Below, piece after piece: positions 1 to 8,925 of a DNA stretch of 64,000 nucleotides. Below the pieces are notes generated by a model. It was not told where the DNA came from. It saw nothing but the letters and a program-made list of their open reading frames with translations, and did not search any database. The position numbers and the translations under genes are program-made. This DNA is from Erythrobacter mangrovi (GTDB taxonomy: Bacteria; Pseudomonadota; Alphaproteobacteria; Sphingomonadales; Sphingomonadaceae), in the NCBI RefSeq assembly GCF_013260645.1, contig NZ_CP053921.1:1178001-1242000 (forward strand). Reading direction: 5' to 3'. Positions within the stretch are counted from its first letter, which is position 1. Each line of letters opens with the position of its first letter.

Positions 1-356
1 TCGGTCATTGGCCGATCGCACTCGGCGCCGCTCTGATCGGCTTCGTCTGGATCCCGCTGCACGAGTATCTGCGCTGGCGCTTCGATCGCTACGCGATTGA
101 TGCAAAACAGCTCTATTCGCGGCATGGCTGGCTCGCACCCAGCCTTTCCATCGCATCGCGGGTCAAGCTCCAGTCAGTCGAGATCGTCCGTGGTCCGCTG
201 GCTAGACTACGCGGCTATGCCGACCTTCACTTCGGGCTGGCCGGCGGCAGGTTGCGGATGCGCGGAGTCCCACTGGAACAGGCACGGCGTATTCGTGCAG
301 GAGTGCTCGATTCGATCGCCGGGACCGACTTTTCCGAACTCTCCGTCCCGGCATGA
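1..356 (+). CDS. Bacterial PH-domain (YdbT/YdbS-like) membrane protein, 3' part
   Basis: Only the last 117 codons (reading frame from base 3) lie in the window; the start is outside. A hydrophobic segment (ALIGFVWIPLH) is followed by a soluble tail with KLQSVEIVRGPLARLRGYADL, the typical C-terminal pattern of bPH2/DUF304 proteins such as YdbT, where repeated PH-like domains follow membrane helices. In that family one or more such domains pack at the membrane; the biochemical function is not established. The upstream neighbour would normally be a YdbS-like partner, which cannot be seen here. The stop at 354-356 lies just before the convergent GNAT gene. Family assignment is fairly secure, function is not. 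Confidence 0.7.
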   Translation, partial: GHWPIALGAALIGFVWIPLHEYLRWRFDRYAIDAKQLYSRHGWLAPSLSIASRVKLQSVEIVRGPLARLRGYADLHFGLAGGRLRMRGVPLEQARRIRAGVLDSIAGTDFSELSVPA

Positions 357-360
357 ACGA

Positions 361-660
361 TTAGGCGCGCAGGTCTGCCCATTCAGGGTGGCGTTTGAAC
401 GCCGCGACGACATAGGAACACTCAGGCAGAATGCGAAAGCCCTGCTCGCGCGCATCAGCAACCAGTGCATCGACCAGCTTGCCTGCGAGGCCCTGGCCGC
501 GCAATTCGTCGGGCACGAATGTGTGCGTGGCGTGCCGCACGCCTTCGCCTTCGGTCCAAGTCAGTGTGGCATGACGCGTCATGCCCGGGACGCGGATGAC
601 ATAGGTCCCGCGCGCTCCGTGTTCGCGGCGCTCCACGCTGATGGCCTTGCTGTCGCTCAT
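361..660 (-). CDS. Small GNAT-type N-acetyltransferase (Acetyltransf_CG/YidJ-like)
   Basis: A 99-residue protein starting at MSDSKA. The start at 660 is preceded by AAAGGA at good spacing, so the ten extra upstream codons are rejected. The core TFVPDELRGQGLAGKLVDALV holds the acetyl-CoA binding R/Q-x-x-G-x-A/G motif, followed by a short acceptor end with CSYV and a W near the C-terminus. This matches the minimal one-domain GNAT family Acetyltransf_CG (human NATD1, E. coli YjdJ type). Small GNATs of this type transfer acetyl from acetyl-CoA, but the substrate is unknown. It is convergent with the PH-domain gene, four bases apart, and divergent from the aldolase gene. Confidence 0.8.
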   Translation of the reverse strand: MSDSKAISVERREHGARGTYVIRVPGMTRHATLTWTEGEGVRHATHTFVPDELRGQGLAGKLVDALVADAREQGFRILPECSYVVAAFKRHPEWADLRA

Positions 661-698
661 GCAGAATTCCTTTCTGTGCAACCAATGCACCGGCGGTT

Positions 699-1706
699 AT
701 GCGCGTTCCGATGCAGTTCCTGTCCGACAATGCCGCCAGCGTCCATCCCGCAGTGTGGGATGCACTGCGTGCCGCCGACACTCCCGACGCGCCCTATGAC
801 GGCGATGCGATCAGCGCCGGCCTCGACGACAAGGTATCGGCGCTGTTCGGACGCGAATGCGCAGTGCTGTGGGTGGCGACCGGGACGGCGGCGAATTGCC
901 TTGCGCTTGCCACCATGGTCCAGCCACACGGCGGCGTGGTTTGCCATGAGGAAGCGCACATCGAGGTGGATGAGGGTGGCGCGCCCGGCTTCTACCTCCA
1001 TGGGGCCAAGCTGCTGCTAGCGCATGGCGATGGGGCGAAGCTGGCCCCCGATGCCATTCGCGCCGTGATCGATCCGATTCGTGATGACGTCCACCAGGTC
1101 CAGCCGCATGCGATCTCGATTACGCAGGCGAGCGAGTACGGTCGCAGCTATCGCCCCGAAGAGGTTGCTGCGATTGCCACGCTGGCCAAGCACCGTGGGC
1201 TGGGCCTGCATATGGACGGCGCACGTTTTGCCAACGCAGTGGCCTTTCTCGACTGCTCGCCAAGTGAAGCCGCGGGGCCGGTCGATGCGCTGAGTTTCGG
1301 CTTCGTCAAGAACGGCGGGATGAGCGCCGAGGCGATCGTGTTCTTCGATCCCGCACTGGCCGATGTCGCGCGCTACCGCCGCAAGCGTGCAGGACACCTG
1401 CAGTCCAAGGGGCGCTACCTCGCGGCCCAGATTCACGCCATGCTCGACGGTGATGTGTGGCTGGCCAATGCGCGCAATGCCAATGCGGCGGCAGCGGAGA
1501 TCGCGAGTGCCTGCGGCGAGCGCCTGATGCACGCGGTCGAGGCGAACGAACTGTTCGTGCACTGCACTGCGGCCGAACGTGAAGCACTGCGCGCCCAGGG
1601 TTTCGGCTTCTATGACTGGGGTGCGGACGCCGCGCGTTTCGTGACCGCATGGAACACGCGCGAAGAGCATGCGCGCGCACTGGCGCAGGCGATTGCAGGC
1701 CTATGA
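699..1706 (+). CDS. ltaE: Low-specificity L-threonine aldolase-like PLP enzyme
   Basis: 335 residues, the usual length of beta-eliminating lyase/threonine aldolase proteins of PLP fold type I, which split L-threonine or allo-threonine into glycine and acetaldehyde. The N-terminal FLSDNAASVHP and the cofactor-site HMDGARFANA (about 171-180) are family hallmarks. The PLP lysine is K204 in GFVKNGG, a variant of the more common SK motif seen in one aldolase subgroup. A second start five codons in (711) is also possible. The stop overlaps the start of the following DMT transporter gene (ATGA), so the two are probably translated together. Substrate could be another beta-hydroxy amino acid. Confidence 0.85.
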   Translation: MRVPMQFLSDNAASVHPAVWDALRAADTPDAPYDGDAISAGLDDKVSALFGRECAVLWVATGTAANCLALATMVQPHGGVVCHEEAHIEVDEGGAPGFYLHGAKLLLAHGDGAKLAPDAIRAVIDPIRDDVHQVQPHAISITQASEYGRSYRPEEVAAIATLAKHRGLGLHMDGARFANAVAFLDCSPSEAAGPVDALSFGFVKNGGMSAEAIVFFDPALADVARYRRKRAGHLQSKGRYLAAQIHAMLDGDVWLANARNANAAAAEIASACGERLMHAVEANELFVHCTAAEREALRAQGFGFYDWGADAARFVTAWNTREEHARALAQAIAGL

Positions 1707-2647
1707 GCATGCATCCCGAGGAGCATAGCCTCCTCGCCCCCCGCAACCTGGCAGCATTCCTGCTTGTCAGTCTGATCTGGGGCGGCACCTGGCTGGTGAT
1801 TCGCGACCAGATATCATCGGTCCCGGCCGGCTGGTCGATCGCCTATCGCTTCATGGTCGCGTCGCTGGGCATGTTCGCGCTAGCGCGCCTGCGTGGCGAA
1901 CCATTCCGGCTCGCGCCCGGCGGCTGGCCCTTTGTCCTCGCGCTCGGGATCTTCCAGTTCTCGCTCAATTTCACCTTCGTCTATCACGCCGAAGGCTACG
2001 TCACCTCGGGCCTCGTTGCGGTGATTTTCGCATTGCTTGTGGTGCCCAATGCGGTCCTCGGGCGGATCGTGCTCAAGCAGCCCATCCGCAGCGAATTCGT
2101 GATCGGATCGAGCATTGCCGCGCTGGGCGTGGCGATGCTGTTTGCGCAGGAATACCGCGCCTCCCCCGCGACGCTGGGGGAAGTCGTGACCGGTGCATTG
2201 CTGTGCGTCGGCGGTATCCTTTCGGCCAGCATGGCCAACATCCTCCAGGCGACGGAAGGCGCCAAGCGCCAGCCGCTGCTGACCCTGCTCGCCTGGTCGA
2301 TGCTGTGCGGGGTGGCGATCAATGTCGCCTATGCGCTGGTGGTCGAAGGTCCGCCGCAGTTTGATCCGCGTCCGAGTTATGCCCTCGGCGTGCTTTATCT
2401 CGGGCTGATGGGTTCGGTGGTCACCTTCCCGCTATACTATGGGTTGGTGCGCAAGGTTGGGGCGGGGCGGGCGGCCTATTCCTCGGTCGTGGTGCCGGTG
2501 GTGGCGATGATCCTGTCGACGCTGTTCGAAGGCTTCGTGTGGGGTCCGTTGCCGATTGCCGGGGCGGTGGTGACGGTGGCGGGCATGCTCGTCGCCATGC
2601 GCACCCGCAGCGCGCCGCCGCCGCGCCGCGCTACGCCCGAGCCATGA
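1703..2647 (+). CDS. EamA/DMT superfamily transporter
   Basis: 314 residues with about ten hydrophobic segments and two internal EamA repeats. The first begins LLVSLIWGGTWLVIRDQ and the second begins near TGALLCVGGILSASMANI. This is the architecture of drug/metabolite transporters such as RhtA/YdcZ-like exporters of amino acids or small metabolites. The start ATG is inside the aldolase stop (ATGA), which suggests a linked role, perhaps export of an amino acid made or spared by the aldolase (inference). The 3' end overlaps the convergent epimerase gene by 17 bases. Substrate not determinable. Confidence 0.85.
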   Translation: MSMHPEEHSLLAPRNLAAFLLVSLIWGGTWLVIRDQISSVPAGWSIAYRFMVASLGMFALARLRGEPFRLAPGGWPFVLALGIFQFSLNFTFVYHAEGYVTSGLVAVIFALLVVPNAVLGRIVLKQPIRSEFVIGSSIAALGVAMLFAQEYRASPATLGEVVTGALLCVGGILSASMANILQATEGAKRQPLLTLLAWSMLCGVAINVAYALVVEGPPQFDPRPSYALGVLYLGLMGSVVTFPLYYGLVRKVGAGRAAYSSVVVPVVAMILSTLFEGFVWGPLPIAGAVVTVAGMLVAMRTRSAPPPRRATPEP

Positions 2648-3416
2648 TCGCGGCCAGGCCTTCGCGATAGGTCGGATAGAGCGGCCGCCAGTCGAGCAGC
2701 CGCTTGGCCTTGCCATTCGCGACGCGGCGGTTCTCGGCATAAAATCCACGCGCCATGGGCGACAGGTCAGCTTCCTCGAGCGTCAGCATTGGTGGAGGCT
2801 CGAGGCCCAACAACCGCGCCGCTTCCTCGATCACCGCATTCTGGCTGCACGGCAGGTCGTCGGCGAGATTGTAAGCCCCCGATGGGGCATTGCGCTCGAT
2901 GCCAGCGACTACTCCGCTGACGATGTCGTCGACATGGATGCGGCTGAACACCTGCCCAGGCAGGTCGATGCGGTTGGCCTTGCCCGTGCGGACGCGTTCG
3001 AGCGCGCTGCGGCCCGGACCGTAGATGCCCGGTAGGCGAAAGACTCGGGCACCAAGGTCCAGCCAGCGCGCGTCGCTTTCGGCACGGGCGGAGCGGCGTC
3101 CGCCGCCGGTGGGCGAAGCTTCATCGACCCAGGCGCCTTGCGCATCGCCATAGACTCCGGTCGAGGAAAGGTAGCCTAGCCACTTGCCCGCGAGGCCGTC
3201 ACCAAAGGCATCGAGCACCGGATCGCTGCCCTCTGCGGGCGGCACCGAACTCAACACTTGGGTCGCATCGGCCAGCGCCGCTGCAACCGCCGCTCGATCT
3301 CCGAAGGCAAGATTGCCCGCACTGCCGGTTGCATCGACCCGCCACCCTTGCGCGCGCAGCGCGGCAGCGATGCGTTCGGCGGTGTAGCCGAGGCCAAAGA
3401 TCAGCAGCCTGCTCAC
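2631..3416 (-). CDS. NAD(P)-dependent epimerase/SDR-family protein (YeeZ-like)
   Basis: 261 residues from a GTG start: SRLLIFGLGYTAERIAAAL gives a Rossmann GxGxxA dinucleotide-binding motif at the very N-terminus. Further on, the protein reads YLSSTGVYGD (SDR Y region), RLPGIYGPGRSALERV and FSRIHVDDI, which is the pattern of atypical extended SDRs annotated as YeeZ-like or SDR family NAD(P)-dependent oxidoreductases. The GTG start overlaps the TGA of the upstream protease C-terminal frame (GTGA), implying coupled translation on the minus strand. Substrate unknown; a nucleotide-sugar or cofactor-like compound is possible. Confidence 0.8.
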   Translation of the reverse strand: MSRLLIFGLGYTAERIAAALRAQGWRVDATGSAGNLAFGDRAAVAAALADATQVLSSVPPAEGSDPVLDAFGDGLAGKWLGYLSSTGVYGDAQGAWVDEASPTGGGRRSARAESDARWLDLGARVFRLPGIYGPGRSALERVRTGKANRIDLPGQVFSRIHVDDIVSGVVAGIERNAPSGAYNLADDLPCSQNAVIEEAARLLGLEPPPMLTLEEADLSPMARGFYAENRRVANGKAKRLLDWRPLYPTYREGLAAIMARA

Positions 3417-4660
3417 TTGGCGTCGAGATAGCCCTCTTCGGGCACCACGATTTGTGGATCCTTCACATGCCGGGCCTTCCACTCCATCGACATGCGCACG
3501 CGGGCCGCGCCGCTGGGATGATCGAAAAACAGCAGTTCCTCGATCGGCCCCGGCTCGATCTTGCGATATTCGGACAGGCGCATGGCGACCTTGGCGAAGC
3601 CATCGGGCTCCTGAGCGGCGTCGAGTCCGAAGGCGTCGGCCTCGCTTTCGGCAATCCGTACCAGCGAATTGGTCGCTGGGGTCATCAGGAACATCCACAC
3701 GCTGAAGCAGATGGCCAGTACCGGCAGTGAAGCGGGGTCCGCCACGTCGCGCACGCCCCACCGCTCGCCGTAGCGTGCGATCAGGCGGGGTGCCACGCGG
3801 CTGGTGACGAACAGTCCCAGCCCGAAGATCAGCAGGTAGATCCCCACGATCCACCAGACATGGGCGAGCTTGTAGTGGCCCATTTCGTGGCCCATCACGG
3901 CAAGGATCTCGGGCTCGCTGGTGCGCTCGAGTAAATTGTCATTGAGGGAAATGCGGATCGTCGGGCCGAGGCCCGAGACATTGGCCGAGATCCGCTTGTG
4001 CTGCTTCGACTGGTCGAAGACGTAAATATGCTCGGCAGGAATGTCGTATTTCGCCGCGATTCCTTCGATCCTGTCACGCAGTGGACCGGACTCCATCTCC
4101 GTATACTCATTGAACAGGGGGGCAATGAATACCGGGGCAAGGACCATGCCGAGCATCAAGAACGCGCCGATCACCCCCGTTGCCCACAGCCATCAGCTGC
4201 GCGGTGCGCGACGGATGAGAGCGTAGATCATGATGACCAGCAACGGCGCAGCAATCAGACCGATGGCGAAACCGGTCAGCTGTTCCCCCGCCCAGCCGGC
4301 AAAATCCTGGTCGAGCAGGCTATACTGCTTTTCGCGGAAATAGCCGGTGTATAGCGTCCATGGCAGCAGCAGGATCGAGCCGACCACCGAATAGAGCAGC
4401 GCAGTGATGCCGGTGACTACCCAGCGGCGCTTGCTCACGCGTTCGCCGAAATTGCGAAAGGCGCTGGCCAGGCGGAAGCGGAGCAGCAGCCAGTCGGCCA
4501 GCACGCTCGCCACGGTGCCCCACAGGATCAGCCAATAGCCGCCCTCGAAATAGGCATCGGATTGCGCTCGCGCGGGGCCTTGCAGCGTGTCGAGATAGGC
4601 GCGCGTCGCCGCTTCGACATCGAATCCCGAATTGGCCGCGGCCAGAAGGTCGATGATCAT
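3413..4660 (-). pseudogene. M48 (STE24/CAAX prenyl protease-type) metallopeptidase interrupted by in-frame TGA
   Basis: Read through one internal stop, this is a single 415-residue membrane zinc protease of the STE24 type. The N-terminal M48_N membrane part starts at MIIDLL (4660, with GGGAGGA upstream). The catalytic part carries HEMGH (about codons 258-262) and the distal ESEADAFGLDAA, whose Glu is the third zinc ligand. The TGA at 4195-4193 (codon 156) is in the same frame as both halves and sits in ALIRRAPRS-stop-WLWATG, where relatives tend to have two aromatic residues; a single TGG-to-TGA change explains it. A restart at GTG 4174 would give a 253-residue fragment without its N-terminal membrane domain, and I see no good ribosome site for it. 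Alternatives: recent pseudogene, sequencing error, or recoding. Confidence 0.8.
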
Positions 4661-4810
4661 TGCATTCCTCCCTCTCTGGTTACCGGGCTGCGGCCATTGG
4701 GTGAATCTGTCAATCCGTCGACCTTCTCTTGCCGACCGGTGAACGCGAAGGCTCGACGGGCGTTGCATGAAGTGACAGAGGAAACTGCGCAGCAGCGCGA
4801 CAGGAGAGAA

Positions 4811-7462
4811 ATGGACATCGCTCGTACCCCTGAAACCCCCGGTGGCAACGTGGAAATGGCTGACGCCGCGCCGCAGCCAAAGGCTCCGCCGATGATCCGG
4901 CGCGACGACTATCGCCCGTTTGGCTGGCTGGTCCCCGAAACGAAGCTCGACTTCGAGCTCGGTCTCGAAAGCACGCATGTTACCGCGACATTGACCGTGG
5001 CGCGCAATGCCAAGGCCGACCCCGCGCCGGTAATCCGCCTCAACGGTGATGGACTTGAGCCCGAGAGCGTGCTGGTCGACGGCGTGCCCGCGACGAACTG
5101 GACTATGGACGAAGGCGATCTGATGCTGCCGCTGACGGGCGAAGCGCATGAGATCCGTATCGCCACTACAATCCAACCGTCGACCAACTCCCAGCTGATG
5201 GGGCTCTATGCCTCGAACGGGATGCTTTGCACCCAGTGCGAAGCAGAGGGTTTTCGCCGCATAACCTTCTTCCCCGACCGCCCTGACGTGCTCAGCACCT
5301 ATACCGTGCGGATGAGCGGACCGAAGGCGCAATTCCCGGTCCTATTGTGCAATGGCAACCGTATCGCTGTGGGTGAGGGTGGCGACAGCCATTGGGCCGA
5401 ATGGCATGACCCCTGGCCCAAGCCCTCCTACCTCTTCGCGCTGGTTGCAGGCGATCTGGTCGCGCGCAACGACAGCTTCACTACGATGAGCGGGCGCAAG
5501 GTTGAACTCAACGTCTATGTCCGCGAAGGCGATCTCGACCGGACCGAGCACGCGATGGAAAGCCTCAAGCGTTCGATGAAGTGGGACGAGGAGGTCTTCG
5601 GACGCGAATACGACCTCGACCTCTTCAACATCGTTGCCGTGTCCGACTTCAACATGGGGGCGATGGAGAACAAGGGGCTCAACGTCTTCAACACCAAGTT
5701 CGTCCTCGCCGATCCCGAAACCGCCACCGATGCCGATTATGACGGGATCGAAGGCGTCATCGGCCATGAATACTTCCACAACTGGTCGGGCAATCGCATA
5801 ACCTGCCGGGACTGGTTCCAGCTGAGCCTCAAGGAGGGCTTCACCGTGTTGCGCGACCAGCTGTTCAGCCAGGACATGGGTAGCGCACCGGTCAAGCGGA
5901 TCGAGGATGTACGCATCCTGCGCATGGCCCAGTTCCCTGAGGATTCGGGCCCGCTGGCACACCCGATTCGCCCAGATTCCTATCGCGAGATCAACAACTT
6001 CTATACGGCGACCGTCTACAACAAGGGGGCCGAGGTGATCCGCATGATGCGGACCATGGCGGGCGAAGAGCGATTCCGTGCCGGGACCGACCTTTATTTC
6101 GATCGCCACGATGGCGAGGCGGCGACCTGCGAGGATTTCGTAGAGGCGATCGAGGACGGTGCGGGGCTCGACCTCAAGCAGTTCCGCCTGTGGTACTCGC
6201 AGGCAGGAACGCCGAAGGTCTCGGTGTCGCTCGAGCACGAAGGCAACACCGCTACGCTGCGGCTGGGACAGGTGGTCCCATCCACCCCCGGCCAGCTGGA
6301 CAAGCAGCCGATGCCGATCCCGCTCAAGCTCGCCCTGTTCGATCGCGCCAGCGGAAAGCATGGTGGCGAGCAATTGGTGGTGCTCGATAAGGCGGCAGAC
6401 ACGTTCACTTTCGATGGTTTTGCCGAGAAGCCGGTACTGTCGATCAATCGGACTTTCTCCGCGCCGGTGACGATCGAACGGGACGTGCCGCGCGAGGATC
6501 TCGTTTTCCTCGCCGCCAAAGACGACGATCCCTTTGCGCGCTACGAAGCGATGCAGGAGTTGATGACCGGCCATTTGGTCGCGGCGGTGTCGGGATCGCT
6601 GGGCGACAATGACCGCGCGGCTGCACGGGCCGATATCGCGCGGGCCCTGGGTGCGGTGATCGCCGATGCGACGCTTGACGACCTGATGCGTGGCGAGCTG
6701 CTGTTGATGCCCGGCCAAACCCATATTGCCGAGCAGATGCTGGTGGCCGATCCGGGTCGTATCCACGCAGAGCGCGAGGCGTTGAAGGCTGCGGTCGGAG
6801 CTGTTCTGGCCGAAGATCTCGTTGCGATGCATGCGCGGGCCTCGACATTGCCCTTCACCATGGATGCGGCAGGCAAGGGCGCACGCAAGGTCAAGACCAT
6901 CGCGCTAACCTATCTCGCGGGCGCCGATCCGGAGCGCGCTTCGGCGCTGGCTGCGTCACAATACGATTCTGCCGACAACATGACCGATCGACAGGGTGCG
7001 CTCATGGTGCTGGCCGGTCTTGGTACCGCGGAACGGACCGCGCGGCTGATCGACTTCTACAACCGCTATCAGGGCAATGCCCTGGTGATCGACAAGTGGT
7101 TTGCGCTGCAGGCGTCCTCGCTTCACCCGCAGGCGATCGAGCACGTCAAGGCGCTGGCCGATCATCCGGACTTCACCCTCCGCAACCCCAATCGCGTGCG
7201 CTCGCTCTACATGGCCTTTGCCGGCAACCCGTCGGCATTCCATGCGGCAGACGGTGAGGGGTACCGGATGGTTGCCGACCTGATCCTCGCGCTCGATCCG
7301 ATCAACCCGCAGACCGCGGCACGCTTTGTGCCGTCGCTCGGGCGCTGGCGGCGGATCGAGCCGGGCCGAGCGGCGCTGATGCGCTCCGAGCTGGAACGCG
7401 TCGCGGCTGCGCCACACCTGTCGCGCGACACCTTCGAACAGGTTACCCGTTCGCTTGATTGA
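4811..7462 (+). CDS. pepN: Aminopeptidase N (M1 family)
   Basis: 883 residues from ATG 4811, which has AGGAGA just upstream; a longer reading back to 4562 runs through the divergent protease promoter region and is rejected. It removes N-terminal amino acids from peptides in the cytoplasm. The substrate motif GAMEN is at about 283-287, zinc motif HEYFH at 319-323 and third ligand Glu342 in LSLKEGF. Length and the C-terminal alpha-helical domain agree with the gammaproteobacterial-type PepN (about 870 residues). It overlaps the next gene pgeF by 8 bases. A 150-base intergenic region separates it from the divergent M48 gene. High confidence. Confidence 0.96.
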   Translation: MDIARTPETPGGNVEMADAAPQPKAPPMIRRDDYRPFGWLVPETKLDFELGLESTHVTATLTVARNAKADPAPVIRLNGDGLEPESVLVDGVPATNWTMDEGDLMLPLTGEAHEIRIATTIQPSTNSQLMGLYASNGMLCTQCEAEGFRRITFFPDRPDVLSTYTVRMSGPKAQFPVLLCNGNRIAVGEGGDSHWAEWHDPWPKPSYLFALVAGDLVARNDSFTTMSGRKVELNVYVREGDLDRTEHAMESLKRSMKWDEEVFGREYDLDLFNIVAVSDFNMGAMENKGLNVFNTKFVLADPETATDADYDGIEGVIGHEYFHNWSGNRITCRDWFQLSLKEGFTVLRDQLFSQDMGSAPVKRIEDVRILRMAQFPEDSGPLAHPIRPDSYREINNFYTATVYNKGAEVIRMMRTMAGEERFRAGTDLYFDRHDGEAATCEDFVEAIEDGAGLDLKQFRLWYSQAGTPKVSVSLEHEGNTATLRLGQVVPSTPGQLDKQPMPIPLKLALFDRASGKHGGEQLVVLDKAADTFTFDGFAEKPVLSINRTFSAPVTIERDVPREDLVFLAAKDDDPFARYEAMQELMTGHLVAAVSGSLGDNDRAAARADIARALGAVIADATLDDLMRGELLLMPGQTHIAEQMLVADPGRIHAEREALKAAVGAVLAEDLVAMHARASTLPFTMDAAGKGARKVKTIALTYLAGADPERASALAASQYDSADNMTDRQGALMVLAGLGTAERTARLIDFYNRYQGNALVIDKWFALQASSLHPQAIEHVKALADHPDFTLRNPNRVRSLYMAFAGNPSAFHAADGEGYRMVADLILALDPINPQTAARFVPSLGRWRRIEPGRAALMRSELERVAAAPHLSRDTFEQVTRSLD

Positions 7463-8117
7463 GTTGCTGCGCTCCGGACTCCTGGATGCGGTCCCTCATG
7501 GGTTCTCGACGCGGGTGGGGCTCGCTGCCGACGATGTACTACCGGGGGCCCCGTTGGTCCGCGTCAATCAGGTCCATTCGCCCGATGCGCTGATCCTGCG
7601 CGATATCTGGGATACGCCGCCAACGGCCGATGCGATGGTCACCGACCGGCCTGGGCTGCTCCTCGGGATCGTCACTGCCGATTGTGCCCCAGTGTTGTTC
7701 CATGACCCGGAAGCCCACGTTGTGGGCGCGGCACATGCGGGATGGCGCGGAGCGCATGGCGGGGTGATCGAGAACACGCTGGCCGCGATGGTCGAGCTTG
7801 GTGCGCAAGCAGACCGGATTCGGGCTGCCATCGGGCCGACCATCGCGCAGGCGAGCTACGAGGTCGACGAAGGCTTTCGGGCGCAATTCGGCCCCGACGA
7901 TGCGATCTTCTTCGTGGCGGGACGCGCCGATCATTGGCAGTTCGATCTCCCCGCCTATGTCGTCCACCGATTGCAGCAGGCTGGCGTGACCAAGATCGAT
8001 GACCTTGCGCAGGACACCTACGCTGGTGCGACCAAGTTCTTTTCATTTCGCCGCTCCACCCATCGCGGCGAAGATACGGGCGGCCGGCAGTTGAGTGTGA
8101 TCGGGCTGCGCAATTGA
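7455..8117 (+). CDS. pgeF: Peptidoglycan editing factor PgeF (DUF152/YfiH, polyphenol-oxidase family)
   Basis: 220 residues beginning at a TTG that overlaps the pepN stop. Family metal-site residues are visible: the early N-Q-V-H of RVNQVHSPDAL, the Cys in TADCAPVLF, and the His in AAHAGWRGAHGG. YfiH in E. coli removes misincorporated residues from peptidoglycan precursors; older annotations call this family laccase or purine nucleoside phosphorylase. Overlap with pepN indicates joint translation. The DUF152 assignment is firm; editing activity is transferred from the E. coli homologue. Confidence 0.9.
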   Translation: MIELLRSGLLDAVPHGFSTRVGLAADDVLPGAPLVRVNQVHSPDALILRDIWDTPPTADAMVTDRPGLLLGIVTADCAPVLFHDPEAHVVGAAHAGWRGAHGGVIENTLAAMVELGAQADRIRAAIGPTIAQASYEVDEGFRAQFGPDDAIFFVAGRADHWQFDLPAYVVHRLQQAGVTKIDDLAQDTYAGATKFFSFRRSTHRGEDTGGRQLSVIGLRN

Positions 8118-8329
8118 TGGCGCGCATGATGGAGGACAGCCGCCAAAATGGCTGTTGGCAACCTGTCGCATAGCCGCTAGAGGCGCCACCAAACCGGGAT
8201 TCCGGGGGCTTTCGCGTAGGCTTCGTGCAGGCATTCGTGGTCCGTCCCCGTCCGGTTACGAGATCGAAAATTGCGCCAGTCCGATCCCGGGTCCTGGCGC
8301 CGGAACAAGGCAGGTAAGGCAAGGCGCTG

Positions 8330-8902
8330 ATGGCAGACACCGCTGCAACCGCAACTCCCGAAACGGCTGGCGCGACCGACGACGGTATCCGTCGGCGTGA
8401 CTTCCTCGACATCGCCGCCGTCAGCGCGGCCGGTATCGGCGGCCTCGCTGTCGTCTATCCGCTGGTTAGCCAGATGGCGCCTTCGAAGGACGTGCTCGCC
8501 GCCAGCTCGACCGAGGTCGACGTGTCGGCAATCGAGCCGGGCCAGGCGATCAAGGCCGTGTTCCGCAAGCAGCCACTGTTCGTGCGTCGCCTGACGCCGA
8601 CCGAGGTGCAGGAGGCGAACGACGTCGACGTGTCCTCGCTGCGTGACCCGCAGACGCTCGAAGAGCGGACGAAGGAAGGTCACGGCGACATGCTGATCAC
8701 CATGGGTGTCTGTACGCACCTCGGCTGCGTCCCGCTGGGTGCAGCCGAAGGCGAGGTGAAGGGCGAGTTCGGCGGCTATTTCTGCCCCTGCCACGGTTCG
8801 CACTACGACACCGCTGGCCGCATCCGCAAAGGCCCGGCGCCGAAGAACCTCGAAGTGCCGGAATACGAGTTCACCTCCGACACCGTCGTGCGCGTCGGCT
8901 GA
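8330..8902 (+). CDS. petA: Ubiquinol-cytochrome c reductase iron-sulfur (Rieske) subunit
   Basis: 190 residues. A Tat-type N-terminus RRRDFL (21-26) precedes a single membrane helix. The two [2Fe-2S] binding loops are C128-T-H130-L-G-C133 and C152-P-C154-H155-G-S157. This protein transfers electrons from ubiquinol to cytochrome c1 at the periplasmic face of the bc1 complex. First gene of petABC, with 23 bases before petB. The 212-base upstream region holds no clear gene. Certain. Confidence 0.98.
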   Translation: MADTAATATPETAGATDDGIRRRDFLDIAAVSAAGIGGLAVVYPLVSQMAPSKDVLAASSTEVDVSAIEPGQAIKAVFRKQPLFVRRLTPTEVQEANDVDVSSLRDPQTLEERTKEGHGDMLITMGVCTHLGCVPLGAAEGEVKGEFGGYFCPCHGSHYDTAGRIRKGPAPKNLEVPEYEFTSDTVVRVG

Positions 8903-8925
8903 GCCTGAAAGACGAGAGAGACACC

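Noticed and set aside
4193..4195. TGA as a selenocysteine codon in the M48 gene
   Set aside because: The position expects Trp, no SECIS-like hairpin is seen, and the family does not use Sec.
4562..4810. Upstream extension of pepN to 4562
   Set aside because: Would overlap the divergent M48 start; ATG 4811 has a good ribosome site and gives normal length.
8136..8155. ACAGCC/GGCTGT hairpin after pgeF as terminator
   Set aside because: Only 6 bp and no T-run; too weak to call.
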